A model generated the notes under the pieces. It was given only the letters and a program-made list of their open reading frames with translations. It had not been told where the DNA came from and ran no database searches. From Isoetes taiwanensis (taxonomy: Eukaryota; Streptophyta; Lycopodiopsida; Isoetales; Isoetaceae), in NCBI GenBank assembly GCA_021234155.1, contig JAJEKV010000578.1:62001-126000 (forward strand): a stretch of 64,000 nucleotides of DNA, read 5' to 3'. Positions 1-8,700 of the stretch are shown here, piece by piece; the stretch's first letter is position 1, and each line of letters starts with the position of its first letter. A program made the translations under genes and the position numbers.

Positions 1-808
1 CCGAATAGTCAATGCATCTGATCTTCTCATTAGAGTAGAGTAGTTTCCAAAGAGGGCATCTATGTCATCGTGGGTGTGTCCAACCATCATGAATCCCAAA
101 TGCACTTGATCAAAGACACCTAACCAAACCAAGTATGACAAGTAAGAGAAAAGATATCTATTCTTATTCTAACCTGAGCAATTATCTAGCTGCAAGTAAA
201 GCCTCCTAGGCAACTTGTTCGCTACCATGGGGCCTTTGATAGGAGGCATAAAATCATTTCTACTGCCATTTATCATTTTTGTCCTAAGGTTATCTGTGTT
301 TAAAATTGCCGCACCCCCACCGCTTTCGTGACGATCTCAGATCTCTCAAATGGCCCCAGATTATCCTCGGATTTATTCTCCAAAGTGTCTTCAAGGTATG
401 ATTCAAGGATCCCACATGAAAATTAGAATCATCAGGCCAGAGGTCCAGGGAGAAGTGGCCCAAGGCACCTATACCATGGCCGTGCATGAGAGCACCTGTA
501 ACACTGACCTTCAGTCGTTCACCCCTCCATACAGACTTTGCTAGCTTCTCTAGACGAGGGACCATGGTCTTATTCTGATCCATCTTATCATGTATAATGG
601 TTAAAGCGTGCTCAGGAGATCTATGAGACAAAGCTCTCCAGGACCAGTAAAGGCTCCTGCATGAAATCTGGGCCGTCATATGCGATTTTCTCTCTATTGC
701 AAATACCCTTCTTTCATTTGGATCTCTGGTCTTAGCAAGCTTTTCCTTTATGAAGATGGGATTTTTAGCTTTTCCTTCTGGCTGCGTCCTTGTACTTAAG
801 AAGGTAAC
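1..808 (-). pseudogene. DUF7869-family gene, 3' part, broken
   Basis: Minus-strand reading frames match the layout of a protein family I know as DUF7869, found in early land plants, algae and invertebrates and often multicopy; its biochemical role is unknown to me. An upper block (about 808-290) reads through IIHDKMDQNKTMVPRL, VTGALMHGHGIGALGHF and WPDDSNF. A lower block (about 357-1), in another frame, reads LYLQLDN, then a TAG where the family has the E of GENKNR, then NKNRY, VGHTHDDIDALFGNY and LMRRSDALTI. One frame change and one nonsense codon mean the copy is dead. The frame is open upstream of the first ATG (679) to about 808, so that ATG is not the true start. The gene runs off the left edge. 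The family call rests on the D-N, NKNR and GHTHxDID motifs; confidence in the exact Pfam name is moderate. Confidence 0.72.
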
Positions 809-848
809 TTATATCTCTGTGCCGTTTGCATTCGCTAGTTATTGCATT

Positions 849-1895
849 ATGCTCGGCCAAACCGAAGATACACTGGAAACAATGAAATCTTTAAGCCAAG
901 GGGGGTCAGTTCTGTGTGATGATGCTGACTATGACGTAGAAATGGAGATAGATCTACAAGAAGAAAAGCAAGAATGTAGGAGTTTTGGCATCGACGCACT
1001 GGCCTTGGGTGAACCAGAGGAGGAAGATGATTCTGAAGGTGATGAGGATGAGGATGAGGATGAAAAGAAGTTGTCTGACATAATGCCAATTTTAGTGGAA
1101 GGCAAAGAATACTTATTGCTAAGTGATATACTGAGGAACCCGTCTTTGTTACGAATGTGTGCTAGGGAAGACAAGCTTATCAGTACCTTGGCCGAATGGG
1201 TAAATCTAGGCCTAGATTTTGTAGAGGACTTGGACAAAGAGATGTTTGAAGTGTCTTCTTATATAGGCAATGCTATAAAGCTTAAAGAAGCCTATGAGAG
1301 ATTGAAATCTCGATATGATCAAGAAAAGGCGAATCTGCCAACGGAAGAAGAATTCCAGCATCTCTGTGCAATGCTGCCAACAGGATCTACAGGTTTGGCA
1401 GGCCCTTCAGTCAATCGCGACAACATAAGCCTCATGGATGAGGAGAAATGTGAAGAAGATAACCTTGAGGGGTCTTATTTGTGGGAAGTAGATGATTTTT
1501 CTTGCCGACATGCACGCGGGGGACAGGAAAGATTGAAGGACTCGACATTGTTACGATATATCTCAAGATTCGTTAATGGGGAGATAATCGTATTCAGCAG
1601 AACTTTCAGTCCAAAAGGTGCAGAGTTTGTCTATTACATCCGTGCATTATGCATGTTCGGGAACCATTCCCAATTGGCAGCAAACACTGAAAGGGTGATA
1701 GCAATTCGGCGGGATGTTGTGCTACAATATTTTGACGACCAAGCCGGTCTGCGAGCGAGCAATATGTTAAATTTTTTAGCTGCTGGCTTGCATCACCCAA
1801 GGTTGGAAGCTGGAATCGATAACATGGGAGTCATTGCCTTGTTGGATCGGTGCGGCAGAGGATTGAAAGGGCATGAAATTGACGACGAAGCTTGA
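849..1895 (+). CDS. Acidic protein of unknown function
   Basis: An uninterrupted frame of 348 codons from ATG 849 (a further in-frame ATG lies upstream at 750). I prefer 849 because codons 750-808 lie antisense to the neighbouring broken DUF7869 gene and give a hydrophobic, unlikely N-terminus. I do not recognise the protein. Visible features are a strongly acidic stretch of Glu/Asp at roughly residues 50-80, then a mixed charged region with heptad-like character around LKEAYERLKSRYDQEK, and a C-terminal globular-looking part (LLRYISRFVNGE, YYIRALCMFGNH, LNFLAAGLHHPRL). No membrane segment or signal peptide is evident. It ends 45 bases before a TATA box that serves the next ORF. The dense packing with the following coiled-coil genes suggests it belongs to the same cluster, perhaps of mobile or viral origin. 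That is inference. Confidence 0.5.
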   Translation: MLGQTEDTLETMKSLSQGGSVLCDDADYDVEMEIDLQEEKQECRSFGIDALALGEPEEEDDSEGDEDEDEDEKKLSDIMPILVEGKEYLLLSDILRNPSLLRMCAREDKLISTLAEWVNLGLDFVEDLDKEMFEVSSYIGNAIKLKEAYERLKSRYDQEKANLPTEEEFQHLCAMLPTGSTGLAGPSVNRDNISLMDEEKCEEDNLEGSYLWEVDDFSCRHARGGQERLKDSTLLRYISRFVNGEIIVFSRTFSPKGAEFVYYIRALCMFGNHSQLAANTERVIAIRRDVVLQYFDDQAGLRASNMLNFLAAGLHHPRLEAGIDNMGVIALLDRCGRGLKGHEIDDEA

Positions 1896-1940
1896 AAAAT
1901 TGGAAGCGTCATGTGACTCAAGCTACTACGAAATCTATCT

Positions 1941-1948
1941 TATAAATA
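1941..1948 (+). promoter_or_regulatory. TATA box for coiled-coil ORF at 2044
   Basis: TATAAATA lies 103 bases upstream of the ATG at 2044. It is followed by a strongly pyrimidine-rich leader (CTTCCGCCTTCCGCC-like), the plant 'Y patch' type of 5' region. The same TATA-plus-leader arrangement recurs before the next two ORFs. Confidence 0.55.
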
Positions 1949-2043
1949 GAAGACCTTCTATCTTGCCTTCGACCTCCGATCCTCTTCCGCCTTCCGCCTT
2001 CTGCTCATCTTCCACTTCTGCCTTCTGCATTCTCATCGCTCCG

Positions 2044-2442
2044 ATGGCATCTCCATCTTCCTCTAGCAAGCGACCATGCCAAGATAGCACTTCCCCCCGC
2101 CAAGAGATCCCCGTGGACATCACCCTTGCAGTGGCGATGAAGAGATTCAAAGAGATCCACGATGAAAATAGCCGTCTTGTCGCCGAGAACATTGAGGCGG
2201 TCGACAGATTAGCCTTCACAAGGGCGCTCCTGCATGAGCGAGACATTGAGCTCACCAAAACATTCGCCATGTACCAAGAGGCGACTAGCCGTAGGGCCGA
2301 GGCAGTTGAAATTGCCCACAATATTTCGCAGGCCTTAGAAGATATGGAGAAGAAGCACCGAGCTGCGGAGGATGAGAACGCAGCTTTAAGGCTTCAGCTA
2401 GAGGATCATGAAGATCAGCTAGAGGATCATGAAGATCCCTAA
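2044..2442 (+). CDS. Small Ser-rich-N-terminus coiled-coil protein, copy A
   Basis: ORF of 132 codons from ATG 2044; an in-frame extension to 1873 crosses the TATA box and is not used. The N-terminus is MASPSSSSKRP, followed by a long charged helix (KRFKEIHDENSRLVAENIEA, EDMEKKHRAAEDENAALRLQ) with heptad spacing of hydrophobics. It ends in a tandem duplication of the heptad QLEDHED, visible as a repeated GAGGATCATGAAGATC-type DNA unit. No catalytic motif is seen. It resembles the next ORF (MASSSSS start, charged helix), so the two look like diverged paralogues. A hairpin-forming inverted repeat follows at 2552-2620. Possible roles are oligomerisation or scaffolding, but nothing in the sequence fixes the function. 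Confidence 0.5.
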   Translation: MASPSSSSKRPCQDSTSPRQEIPVDITLAVAMKRFKEIHDENSRLVAENIEAVDRLAFTRALLHERDIELTKTFAMYQEATSRRAEAVEIAHNISQALEDMEKKHRAAEDENAALRLQLEDHEDQLEDHEDP

Positions 2443-2551
2443 CTGTTCTATGTATTTTTTGCTTCAATGAAAAGTTTTCGTTGATATATATATTATTGTT
2501 TTCGATGATATATTTATTCTCTTGTTCAAATGTATGTTTTGTTTTATTAAA

Positions 2552-2620
2552 AGATCACACGACGCGAAATGCCATGCTTGCAATTAGGTAGCAATCAATG
2601 GATTTCACGTCGTATGATCT
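2552..2620. repeat. Inverted repeat IR1 of the CACACGACGCGAA family
   Basis: Two 19-base arms (2552-2570 and 2602-2620) match in inverted orientation at 17 of 19 positions, with a 31-base loop. The left arm contains GATCACACGACGCGAAAT. It lies about 110 bases after the stop of the coiled-coil ORF. The position suits a 3'-end or boundary signal. Confidence 0.7.
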
Positions 2621-2752
2621 CCATAATATACACCTCGTTGTATGTACAAATTCCTGATTTATTAATAGAAAACTATCTGTAACACAAACATCTAGCTAGA
2701 TTATGTGATATCTTGCAGGTAAATGCGAATTAGTCATAACTAGGGTGAAAGC

Positions 2753-2830
2753 ACGTGGCATGTGGATGACAACGTCTACTCACATACGTGGCATGCGGAT
2801 GACAACATCATGCCAAGGACGTGGCATGCG
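2753..2830. promoter_or_regulatory. Three G-box/ABRE-like ACGTGGCA cores in a 33-bp repeat
   Basis: ACGTGGCATGYGGATGACAAC occurs at 2753 and 2786, and its first 12 bases again at 2819, an exact 33-base period. ACGTGGC is the plant ABRE/G-box core bound by bZIP factors. The cluster lies 190-270 bases upstream of the TATA box at 3022, a plausible enhancer position for the following ORF. Confidence 0.45.
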
Positions 2831-3021
2831 CTACCACAATAACACCGTCTTTTGTACGACTAGATGGGCCTGCATACCGTACGGCTAGGATCTGACGGAT
2901 CCCATGATGCGAACATAGGCTGCCGTTGCCTAATTGCATGCTATAATTTCGCCTCGTAGGATTATTACACAGACTGTATCGGTACTCGCAACCGTAGATT
3001 CCAACGTATCTGTAGTTTCTA

Positions 3022-3028
3022 TATAAAA
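3022..3028 (+). promoter_or_regulatory. TATA box for ORF at 3118
   Basis: TATAAAA lies 96 bases upstream of the ATG at 3118 and is followed by a CT-rich leader, as for the preceding gene. Confidence 0.5.
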
Positions 3029-3117
3029 CGTCGGACGCCATTGTTTTCTCCTATCCGCCATCTCCTGTTCTACCACATCCGCCCTCAGCCATTTCCCCTT
3101 CGTTCTCATCTCTTTCA

Positions 3118-3565
3118 ATGGCCTCCAGCTCCAGTTCCATCCCTGCCGAGATCTTGTCTCAAGTTCTGGTGAAGGAAATTAAGAACATTCGTGATGAAGC
3201 TGAGGAACAGATCCGCCTTCTGAAAGAAAAGAATGATGAAGACGTCGCCAAGCTGGTTGCGGCAGAGGACAAGGCCGCCTTCTATAGTGAGGTGATTTTA
3301 GTGCGCGACAATCAGGGGGCTGCCATAGACTGCAAATTGCACGCACAAGATCTAACCTCCAAGAGAGGCTTACGGCCGCAATCGAAGCGGGCGAAGCTGC
3401 CGAGCTCAACTCGATGAGCGGGAAGATAAGATTGCAGAGTATGAGAACGTGGTTGCGGCGCAGGCAATCGTGTTGGATGAGCAGAAAAAAATTATCAGTG
3501 CCCTCCAGGAAGAGCTTGCCCGCGATCATAGGCATCGGGCTCCTCCTAGAGGGGCCCGTCTTTTT
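3118..3565 (+). pseudogene. Small coiled-coil protein, copy B, frameshifted
   Basis: ATG 3118 opens a frame starting MASSSSSIPAEILSQVL, followed by a charged helix (EIKNIRDEAEEQIRLLKEKN). The original frame stops at 3417. Better coiled-coil coding continues in other frames: LQERLTAAIEAGEAAEL from about 3350, and LDEREDKIAEYENVV then ISALQEELARDHRHR from about 3410. Two small indels (near 3350 and 3410) therefore explain the break. The arrangement of TATA box, pyrimidine-rich leader, Ser-rich start and helix matches copy A. Function is unknown. Very short introns could be an alternative to frameshifts, but I see no good GT/AG pairs at the breaks. Confidence 0.5.
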
Positions 3566-3679
3566 TTAATGTTTGTAATTATTTTGTTTCGCAATGGAAA
3601 AAGTTTTTAAAAAATGTGCCGAATATTACGTCTCCTATTTTTAATTTTCAATATCCGTGGTAGAGAAAATGACAAGACT

Positions 3680-3746
3680 GATCACACGAAGTGAAACCCT
3701 TCATAAGCTTTTAAAGCGCGTGTGCGGATCTCGCGTGGTGTGATAC
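3680..3746. repeat. Inverted repeat IR2 of the CACACGACGCGAA family
   Basis: The left arm near 3680 (GATCACACGAAGTGAA) and right arm near 3727 (CTCGCGTGGTGTGAT) pair at about 11 of 15 positions. This is the most diverged member. It lies about 120 bases after coiled-coil copy B. Confidence 0.5.
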
Positions 3747-3876
3747 AGTGTACTTAGAATAGTTAATGTGTTCTAGCGGACAATACCATTAATGTGTTCT
3801 AGCAAACAACCGACAGAATTCGCTCAGCACGTGCGACAACAGCCGACTGTATTTAATATGTTCAAGTGCTAATATG

Positions 3877-3883
3877 TATAAAT
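3877..3883 (+). promoter_or_regulatory. TATA-like box upstream of third coiled-coil ORF
   Basis: TATAAAT, 124 bases before the first ATG (4007) of the third unit, with a CT-rich leader between them. A CACGTG G-box lies about 50 bases upstream, near 3829. Confidence 0.4.
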
Positions 3884-4006
3884 TGAGGTCCTTGCATTGT
3901 GCTCCTTCCGCCGGTTAGAGTCTTCTCTCCCTTCACTTCTATAATCTTAACGTCCCTCCCATTTGTCATCTATAGCCTCCACATCCTCTACCGTTGATAA
4001 GGGAAA

Positions 4007-4443
4007 ATGCATGAAGAAAAGAACTCCCTTCTGACATAGTGTTGGGTGTTCTAACGAAGAGGTTGAAGGAGCAAGACGATCTTCTAAAGAGGAATGCCAT
4101 TACAATTCAGCAGAAAGAAGAAGAAAATGAATTCAACCTTCTCATGCTTCGTAGCCAGGAGAGGCATAACAGGCGGCTGAATAGAAGGCTGGACAGGAGG
4201 GGAAGGTTATGCCCCAACAACTGCACTGAGATGGTTATGACAACAACGAGGTTGCTAATTCAGGCAGAAGAAAACGTTGTGGCAGTGGGACAGGAGCGGG
4301 ACATGTACAAAGAGATGGTGGACAGATTGGAGGAACATTTGGATAGGGTGATTGCTGGCTTGAGGAGAAGAGACGAAGACGAGGACGAAGCTGATGATGA
4401 TGATGAAGATAATGAAGAAGAGCTCGCACTGGAGCAACAATGA
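4007..4443 (+). pseudogene. Small coiled-coil protein, copy C, N-terminus damaged
   Basis: A long open frame from about 4015 to 4443 encodes a charged helical protein (LTKRLKEQDDLLKRNAITIQ, RHNRRLNRRLDRRGRL, LEEHLDRVIAGLRRRDEDED) ending in an acidic tail. It has no in-frame ATG near its start: ATGs at 4007 and 4011 are in other frames and stop within 11 codons. A single indel after 4007 would restore the same design as copies A and B, so I read it as a damaged third member. Two inverted repeats (4524-4590, 4598-4664) follow its stop. No known domain is recognised. Confidence 0.45.
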
Positions 4444-4523
4444 GTCGTTGTATTTTGTTTTTCAATGTAACAATTTTCACAACTTTAATCAAAAGTAATC
4501 TTTTTTTATTATTATCTTGTAAA

Positions 4524-4590
4524 GCATCACACGACGCGAAGCCACATAAATGCAAGCAATAACGAACTTCACTGTTCGCACCGTATGATC
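4524..4590. repeat. Inverted repeat IR3
   Basis: Left arm 4524-4541 (GCATCACACGACGCGAAG) and right arm 4568-4590 pair at about 12 of 15 core positions. The repeat lies 80 bases after coiled-coil copy C. Confidence 0.6.
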
Positions 4591-4597
4591 CAAATAA

Positions 4598-4664
4598 GAT
4601 CACACGACGCGAAGCTACAGTTGTGCAAACGAGGTTGAAGGCAAGTACTCCGCGTCGTGTGAAC
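4598..4664. repeat. Inverted repeat IR4
   Basis: Left arm 4598-4617 (AGATCACACGACGCGAAGCT) and right arm 4648-4664 (CTCCGCGTCGTGTGAAC) pair at about 15 of 17 positions. It follows IR3 directly and sits at the 3' end of the minus-strand gene relic that begins at 4675, so it lies between two convergent genes. Confidence 0.65.
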
Positions 4665-4674
4665 ATACTACACA

Positions 4675-7210
4675 TTACAAGTATACTTTACCGATTCTTT
4701 GTCTCTTAGATCTCCACTGTTGCGATGCTAGTGGGGCCCTAGAATATTGCCAAGCAAGTTTCCGTTTTCTCTTCAGCATTATGCCAATGGTGTTTACGAC
4801 TTCTGGATTGCTCCTTAAAGCGACCTTCTTGTCGTATTTAGCCATCGCCCCTCTATAAAACCACTCTGTCATCTGTCTTAGAGGGTTGGTTCCCACATTT
4901 CCACCCCCTCTTTGAGTGTTATGATGAAAGGGTATTTTAGCTTGTTTATGCGACTTCTCCATGCCTTGTGCACTCTACATTGCTAGGCTTCCATACTTCC
5001 TAAAAAACCAAGGTGCATGAGCCCAAAAGATGTGCAAGTAGTGCGTGACTTCACTCTCTCCCCATGCGTCTATGTCAGCCCTAATGAGTTATTCGCTTGC
5101 ACGAACATTTCTGCATCTTCTCTTGTGAGGTCCAATCTCTGAATGTATGGGAACAATTCAGTCAATGCATCCCATGCTTTTTTTTTCCTCAATGCCGAAC
5201 GAACGCCATCTGTGCGGTCCTGCTCCAGATCAACCAGCTATTTTCCAAATTCATAGACCTTTTTCTCCCATCTTTCTGTTCAGAGCCTCTCTATGATTCT
5301 TTATGAAGCGCCGAACTTTCCCCCTCCAATTCACACCTTACGAGGCACACTTGTTCTTCCTGCCCGTTTCTCATCAAGCTCTAATGTTACATTGCCACCA
5401 TGCAAACCTGCTTCTGATAGAACATGTTCAACTCTACGAATTCCTTCCTCTCTTCTCTTCTTGTCTGAAATGTTCCACACGAACCTGCAGCTCAAAAATA
5501 TCATCTTGTCGATGATTCTCACAAAGCCGTGCAAAGTGCAGATATGAACCCTCTCTAATGGAATGGGGAAAATGGCATGGAACTTGGGATCTTTTTCTCC
5601 TCTATTAGGAGCATTTGCTTGGTTAAGGGACAAGGTTGAAACAGACTTGACTTCCTTGCATGATTGCAGTACAGACAACTTTTGCATGTTCCTTGTCCTC
5701 CTCCACTTATGTTATACATTGCTTTCTCAGGTTTTAAATCAGACGCCAAGTGAAAAATTACTTTGTAAGATCCATAGTGATCTACTTGTACTTTTTCCCC
5801 TCCCTCGAATCTAAATATTAGACTCGGGATGTCAGTTTGATTGAACACCCATTTCAATACCTCGTGGGTTTCTTTCTGAACTTCAATACCACCAGGTGTC
5901 ATCTTCAGATTGACATGAGAACCATTTTTTGGCACGCTTCTTCTCTTCGTCCGTCACCTCTACATCTTTTTTATTATTCTTGTTGCTCTTTGATTTAGCA
6001 TGTGCAATTGCATTCTCAATTACTCTATTTATGATGACAACGGATACTCTCTCATACTTCTCAAACTTGGTCAGTTCCATTTCATCCAATTTTATGCAAA
6101 TTTCAATCTCACTATTAGTTTCTGCAACTGTTAAGTCATAATATTTGATTAGGAATTGTAAGAGACTAACCACGCCAACCCAAAGATTATTGCGTTCATT
6201 CATTCCAACTATATCACAACAATCCTTGCCATTCTTATCTTTTGACTATGGCAAGACCAGCACATTCAACGTGGTGCATCTCTCCTAATATGGCATACAC
6301 CATCTTGGTCCTAGTAACCCTTGTATTCTCAACAATTTGTGGACGTGGAGCGAATACTTTTTTTGTGCCCATTCTTTTCAACGCTTCGTGGAATGGCTTG
6401 AATAGAGAACGGTAACCAAGCCTACTGATGCCTACATCGTCACAAACAGTCCGTACATCTGTCGCTTCTAGCTTCTTGTAGATCTCTCCTAGTACCATTT
6501 CCAATACCATCTTCTTGAGAGAAGAGTTGTAGGGCTGACAAATCATGTCCATTATCTCCATGTTTGTCGCTAGGTTCTTCACTACGTAACCAAGATTGCT
6601 TCTAGTTTTCCGAGATCTTGATTGGCCTTTGCTAGTGTTGTAAACGGACCTTGTGGCTGTGATCCTACGTCTGAATGCACCTGATCCAAACTTCAGTTCC
6701 TCTATCGGTCGGAAGTGCTTCTTCCTTTCTCGCAAGCCAAGGGGTGTTTTCTTCAAATTCTTTAACCTACATTGAAGCCCAAATTTTGCTCTTTCGAGCT
6801 CTTGGATCTTTTCTTGCAGCTGCCCTATCACAAATTTGGACTTGTCCACTTCGTATCTCAAAGAGGTTTCCCTCCCGAAGCCGTCATTCTTTTCCTTCAT
6901 TACAGTGGAGTAATGAAGCGAGAGAAAAAAGAGCTGCTGGTTTAAGTAATAATTCTCTTGTGACAATCGGAAGCAACTCATCTCAAGGAACTGTATTCGA
7001 TTCCGAATGCCTTCATCCTCTCTCAATCTCTCACAATATCCCAGGAGACCAGAGTTACCGTCACCACAAAATCGGACTAAACTTGAAACGTCTCGAAATG
7101 ACGGATTCTTGCCATTCAACGGATCCAATGGATATAAACTGCCATCTGCCCAGATGTCGACACTTTTTGAGCCTGCAAGACGCAACACGTCGAGGTCTAA
7201 GTTCTTATTT
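4675..7210 (-). pseudogene. Frameshifted gene for a large protein of unknown family
   Basis: A chain of overlapping minus-strand frames (about 7210-6235, 6240-5883, 5940-5555, 5687-5331, 4962-4675) reads as one protein interrupted by small indels near 6240, 5910 and 5640, two of them in A-runs. The N-terminal part has a coiled coil (IGQLQEKIQELERAKFGLQ). A basic middle part follows, then a cysteine cluster (CKSCLYCNHARK) after an FHLASDLKPEKAMYN segment, then IPLERVHICTLHGFVRI and, in the last piece, KIPFHHNTQRGGGNVG. I do not recognise the family, though the combination of a CxxC cluster and an 'ERVHICTLH' segment reminds me of multicopy proteins in early land plants. No in-frame ATG is visible at the 5' end. 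It is flanked on both sides by CACACGACGCGAA inverted repeats. Confidence 0.5.
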
Positions 7211-7303
7211 TTTAAACCTCATTTTTTGCGGTTGAAGACTGGAGCATATTCGTGAGTCAGTTGGATCCTTATCCACACATCATTTGAAGCTTCCATACTG
7301 CAT

Positions 7304-7368
7304 GGATCGCATGGCGCGAAATTAAGATGTACAATTTGTATGCCCAGCCCAATTCGCTTCGTGTGAGC
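7304..7368. repeat. Inverted repeat IR5
   Basis: Left arm GGATCGCATGGCGCGAA near 7304 and right arm TTCGCTTCGTGTGAGCC near 7353 pair at about 12 of 17 positions. It lies just 5' of the minus-strand gene relic and is the last member of the family seen in the window. Confidence 0.5.
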
Positions 7369-7463
7369 CGAACGTCCGTACTAGCCTTGTTTTTGAAATT
7401 TGTAACGTGCATATGGAAATCGAAAAGTCCATTCTCCTACAATCCATGCTTTTATACATTAAG

Positions 7464-7638
7464 CAAATTCAAATTTAGAATTGTAGGGGGCGGGAAGCCT
7501 GTATTGGGATGAAGTAAAGATCCCGGTTTACGAACTTTTAAGGCGCAGTCGCAGCGCCTCAAAATGAAAGTCTGATACAAAGCTTCAACCTACAAATTCA
7601 AATTTTGAAATGTAGAAGGCGGGAAGCTTGTATGGGCA
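7464..7638 (+). repeat. Two direct copies of a 45-bp unit
   Basis: AAATTCAAATTTWGAAWTGTAG followed by RRGGCGGGAAGCYTGTA occurs at about 7464-7510 and 7593-7638 in the same orientation. Nothing else is recognisable between 7370 and 8215. Confidence 0.5.
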
Positions 7639-8215
7639 TGGCCTCTAAATGAAAATAGCGCAAAATAAGAATCGGTGACGCGCACGCTTGGTATCTAACA
7701 AACCAAGAGACACCGTCATGTGTTGCCGGTATGCTATAATGCAAGTGGCTTTTTAGAAGCGCCACGTGTTACATCAGTCTGTCTGACAACCAACAGAATT
7801 AAATACATATGGCGCCATGAATGTGCAATCCCTCTTATTCCGGGAGAATATTCCAAGTAAATCTGTAATTATGAGAGTTTGGTATCCTAGGTGGCATGGG
7901 AAAAAAGGAGCGGAAATATGACGTGGAATGGCTGATAGGAGGCTGTTTTGAGACCCCAAATCCGCCCTAATGATGCCTTTATTGCATTCCAACCAGCTGA
8001 AGTGCAGTATTTGATGATTTACGTGCATCTTATATGCTCATATTTGACTCATGCAGTTGGTTGCTATTGTCACTGAATGCATCATATTTGACTTATGCAG
8101 GTGGCTGCTATTGTCACAGTATGCATGCACAATTATCTTATGTTTGGATCAATGTTACAAGTGACGCTAATAAGAACACGAAATGATTAAAATATTTCTT
8201 TCTTAACAAAGGCAA

Positions 8216-8700
8216 GCTAATAGCCATCTATTAGAGGCGATGCAAACAGAATGACAAAATCTAGAGGACAAATATCAAGACACGATTACATCGTCATCAA
8301 ATGGAGGCAAACAAAAAAATGTCCCAAGATATTGCCACCTACAAACCATTCCATGATCATTTCAAACCAGCTATAAGCAAAAAGCAAACCAATTAGAAAA
8401 AGAAGTAATCCAACAACGTGAATCCACCACTAGAGGCTATAACAATCTAGTAGCCGACTTGTTTAAAACAGAAAAGTTCTGGTTCCTTAAAAGAAAAAGC
8501 AAAATCTAACAACATAAAAATCTAACGCATTTATAAACCAACATCTCATTTGCAACATGGCTTTTTAATATTTCATTTAGAGAGTATTATTACTTTCTTT
8601 GTCCTCTAAAATGAAACTAATCTCTTTAGGTATAATTTCAATATAGACTTTCAATTTAAATAATTTATCTAGTACATGCTTTTCTGATGAGAAACTGAAT
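8216..8700 (+). repeat. Dispersed repeat with GIY-YIG-like frame, copy 1
   Basis: About 480 bases are similar (by eye roughly 80%) to 12015-12600 in the same orientation. A frame within it reads RTNIKTRLHRHQMEANKKMS followed by QDIATYKPFHDHF, preceded by a stop codon. This matches the middle of the GIY-YIG nuclease fold, where a 'YxGxTxNxxxRxxxH' motif is followed by a later (R/H)EH. The shared non-coding part (CCACTAGAGGCTATAACAAT and downstream) follows the frame in both copies. This copy is dead. GIY-YIG assignment is tentative. Confidence 0.45.

Noticed and set aside
750-848. Upstream ATG at 750 as start of the acidic ORF
   Set aside because: This part lies antisense to coding sequence of the broken DUF7869 gene and gives an implausible hydrophobic leader; ATG 849 is preferred.
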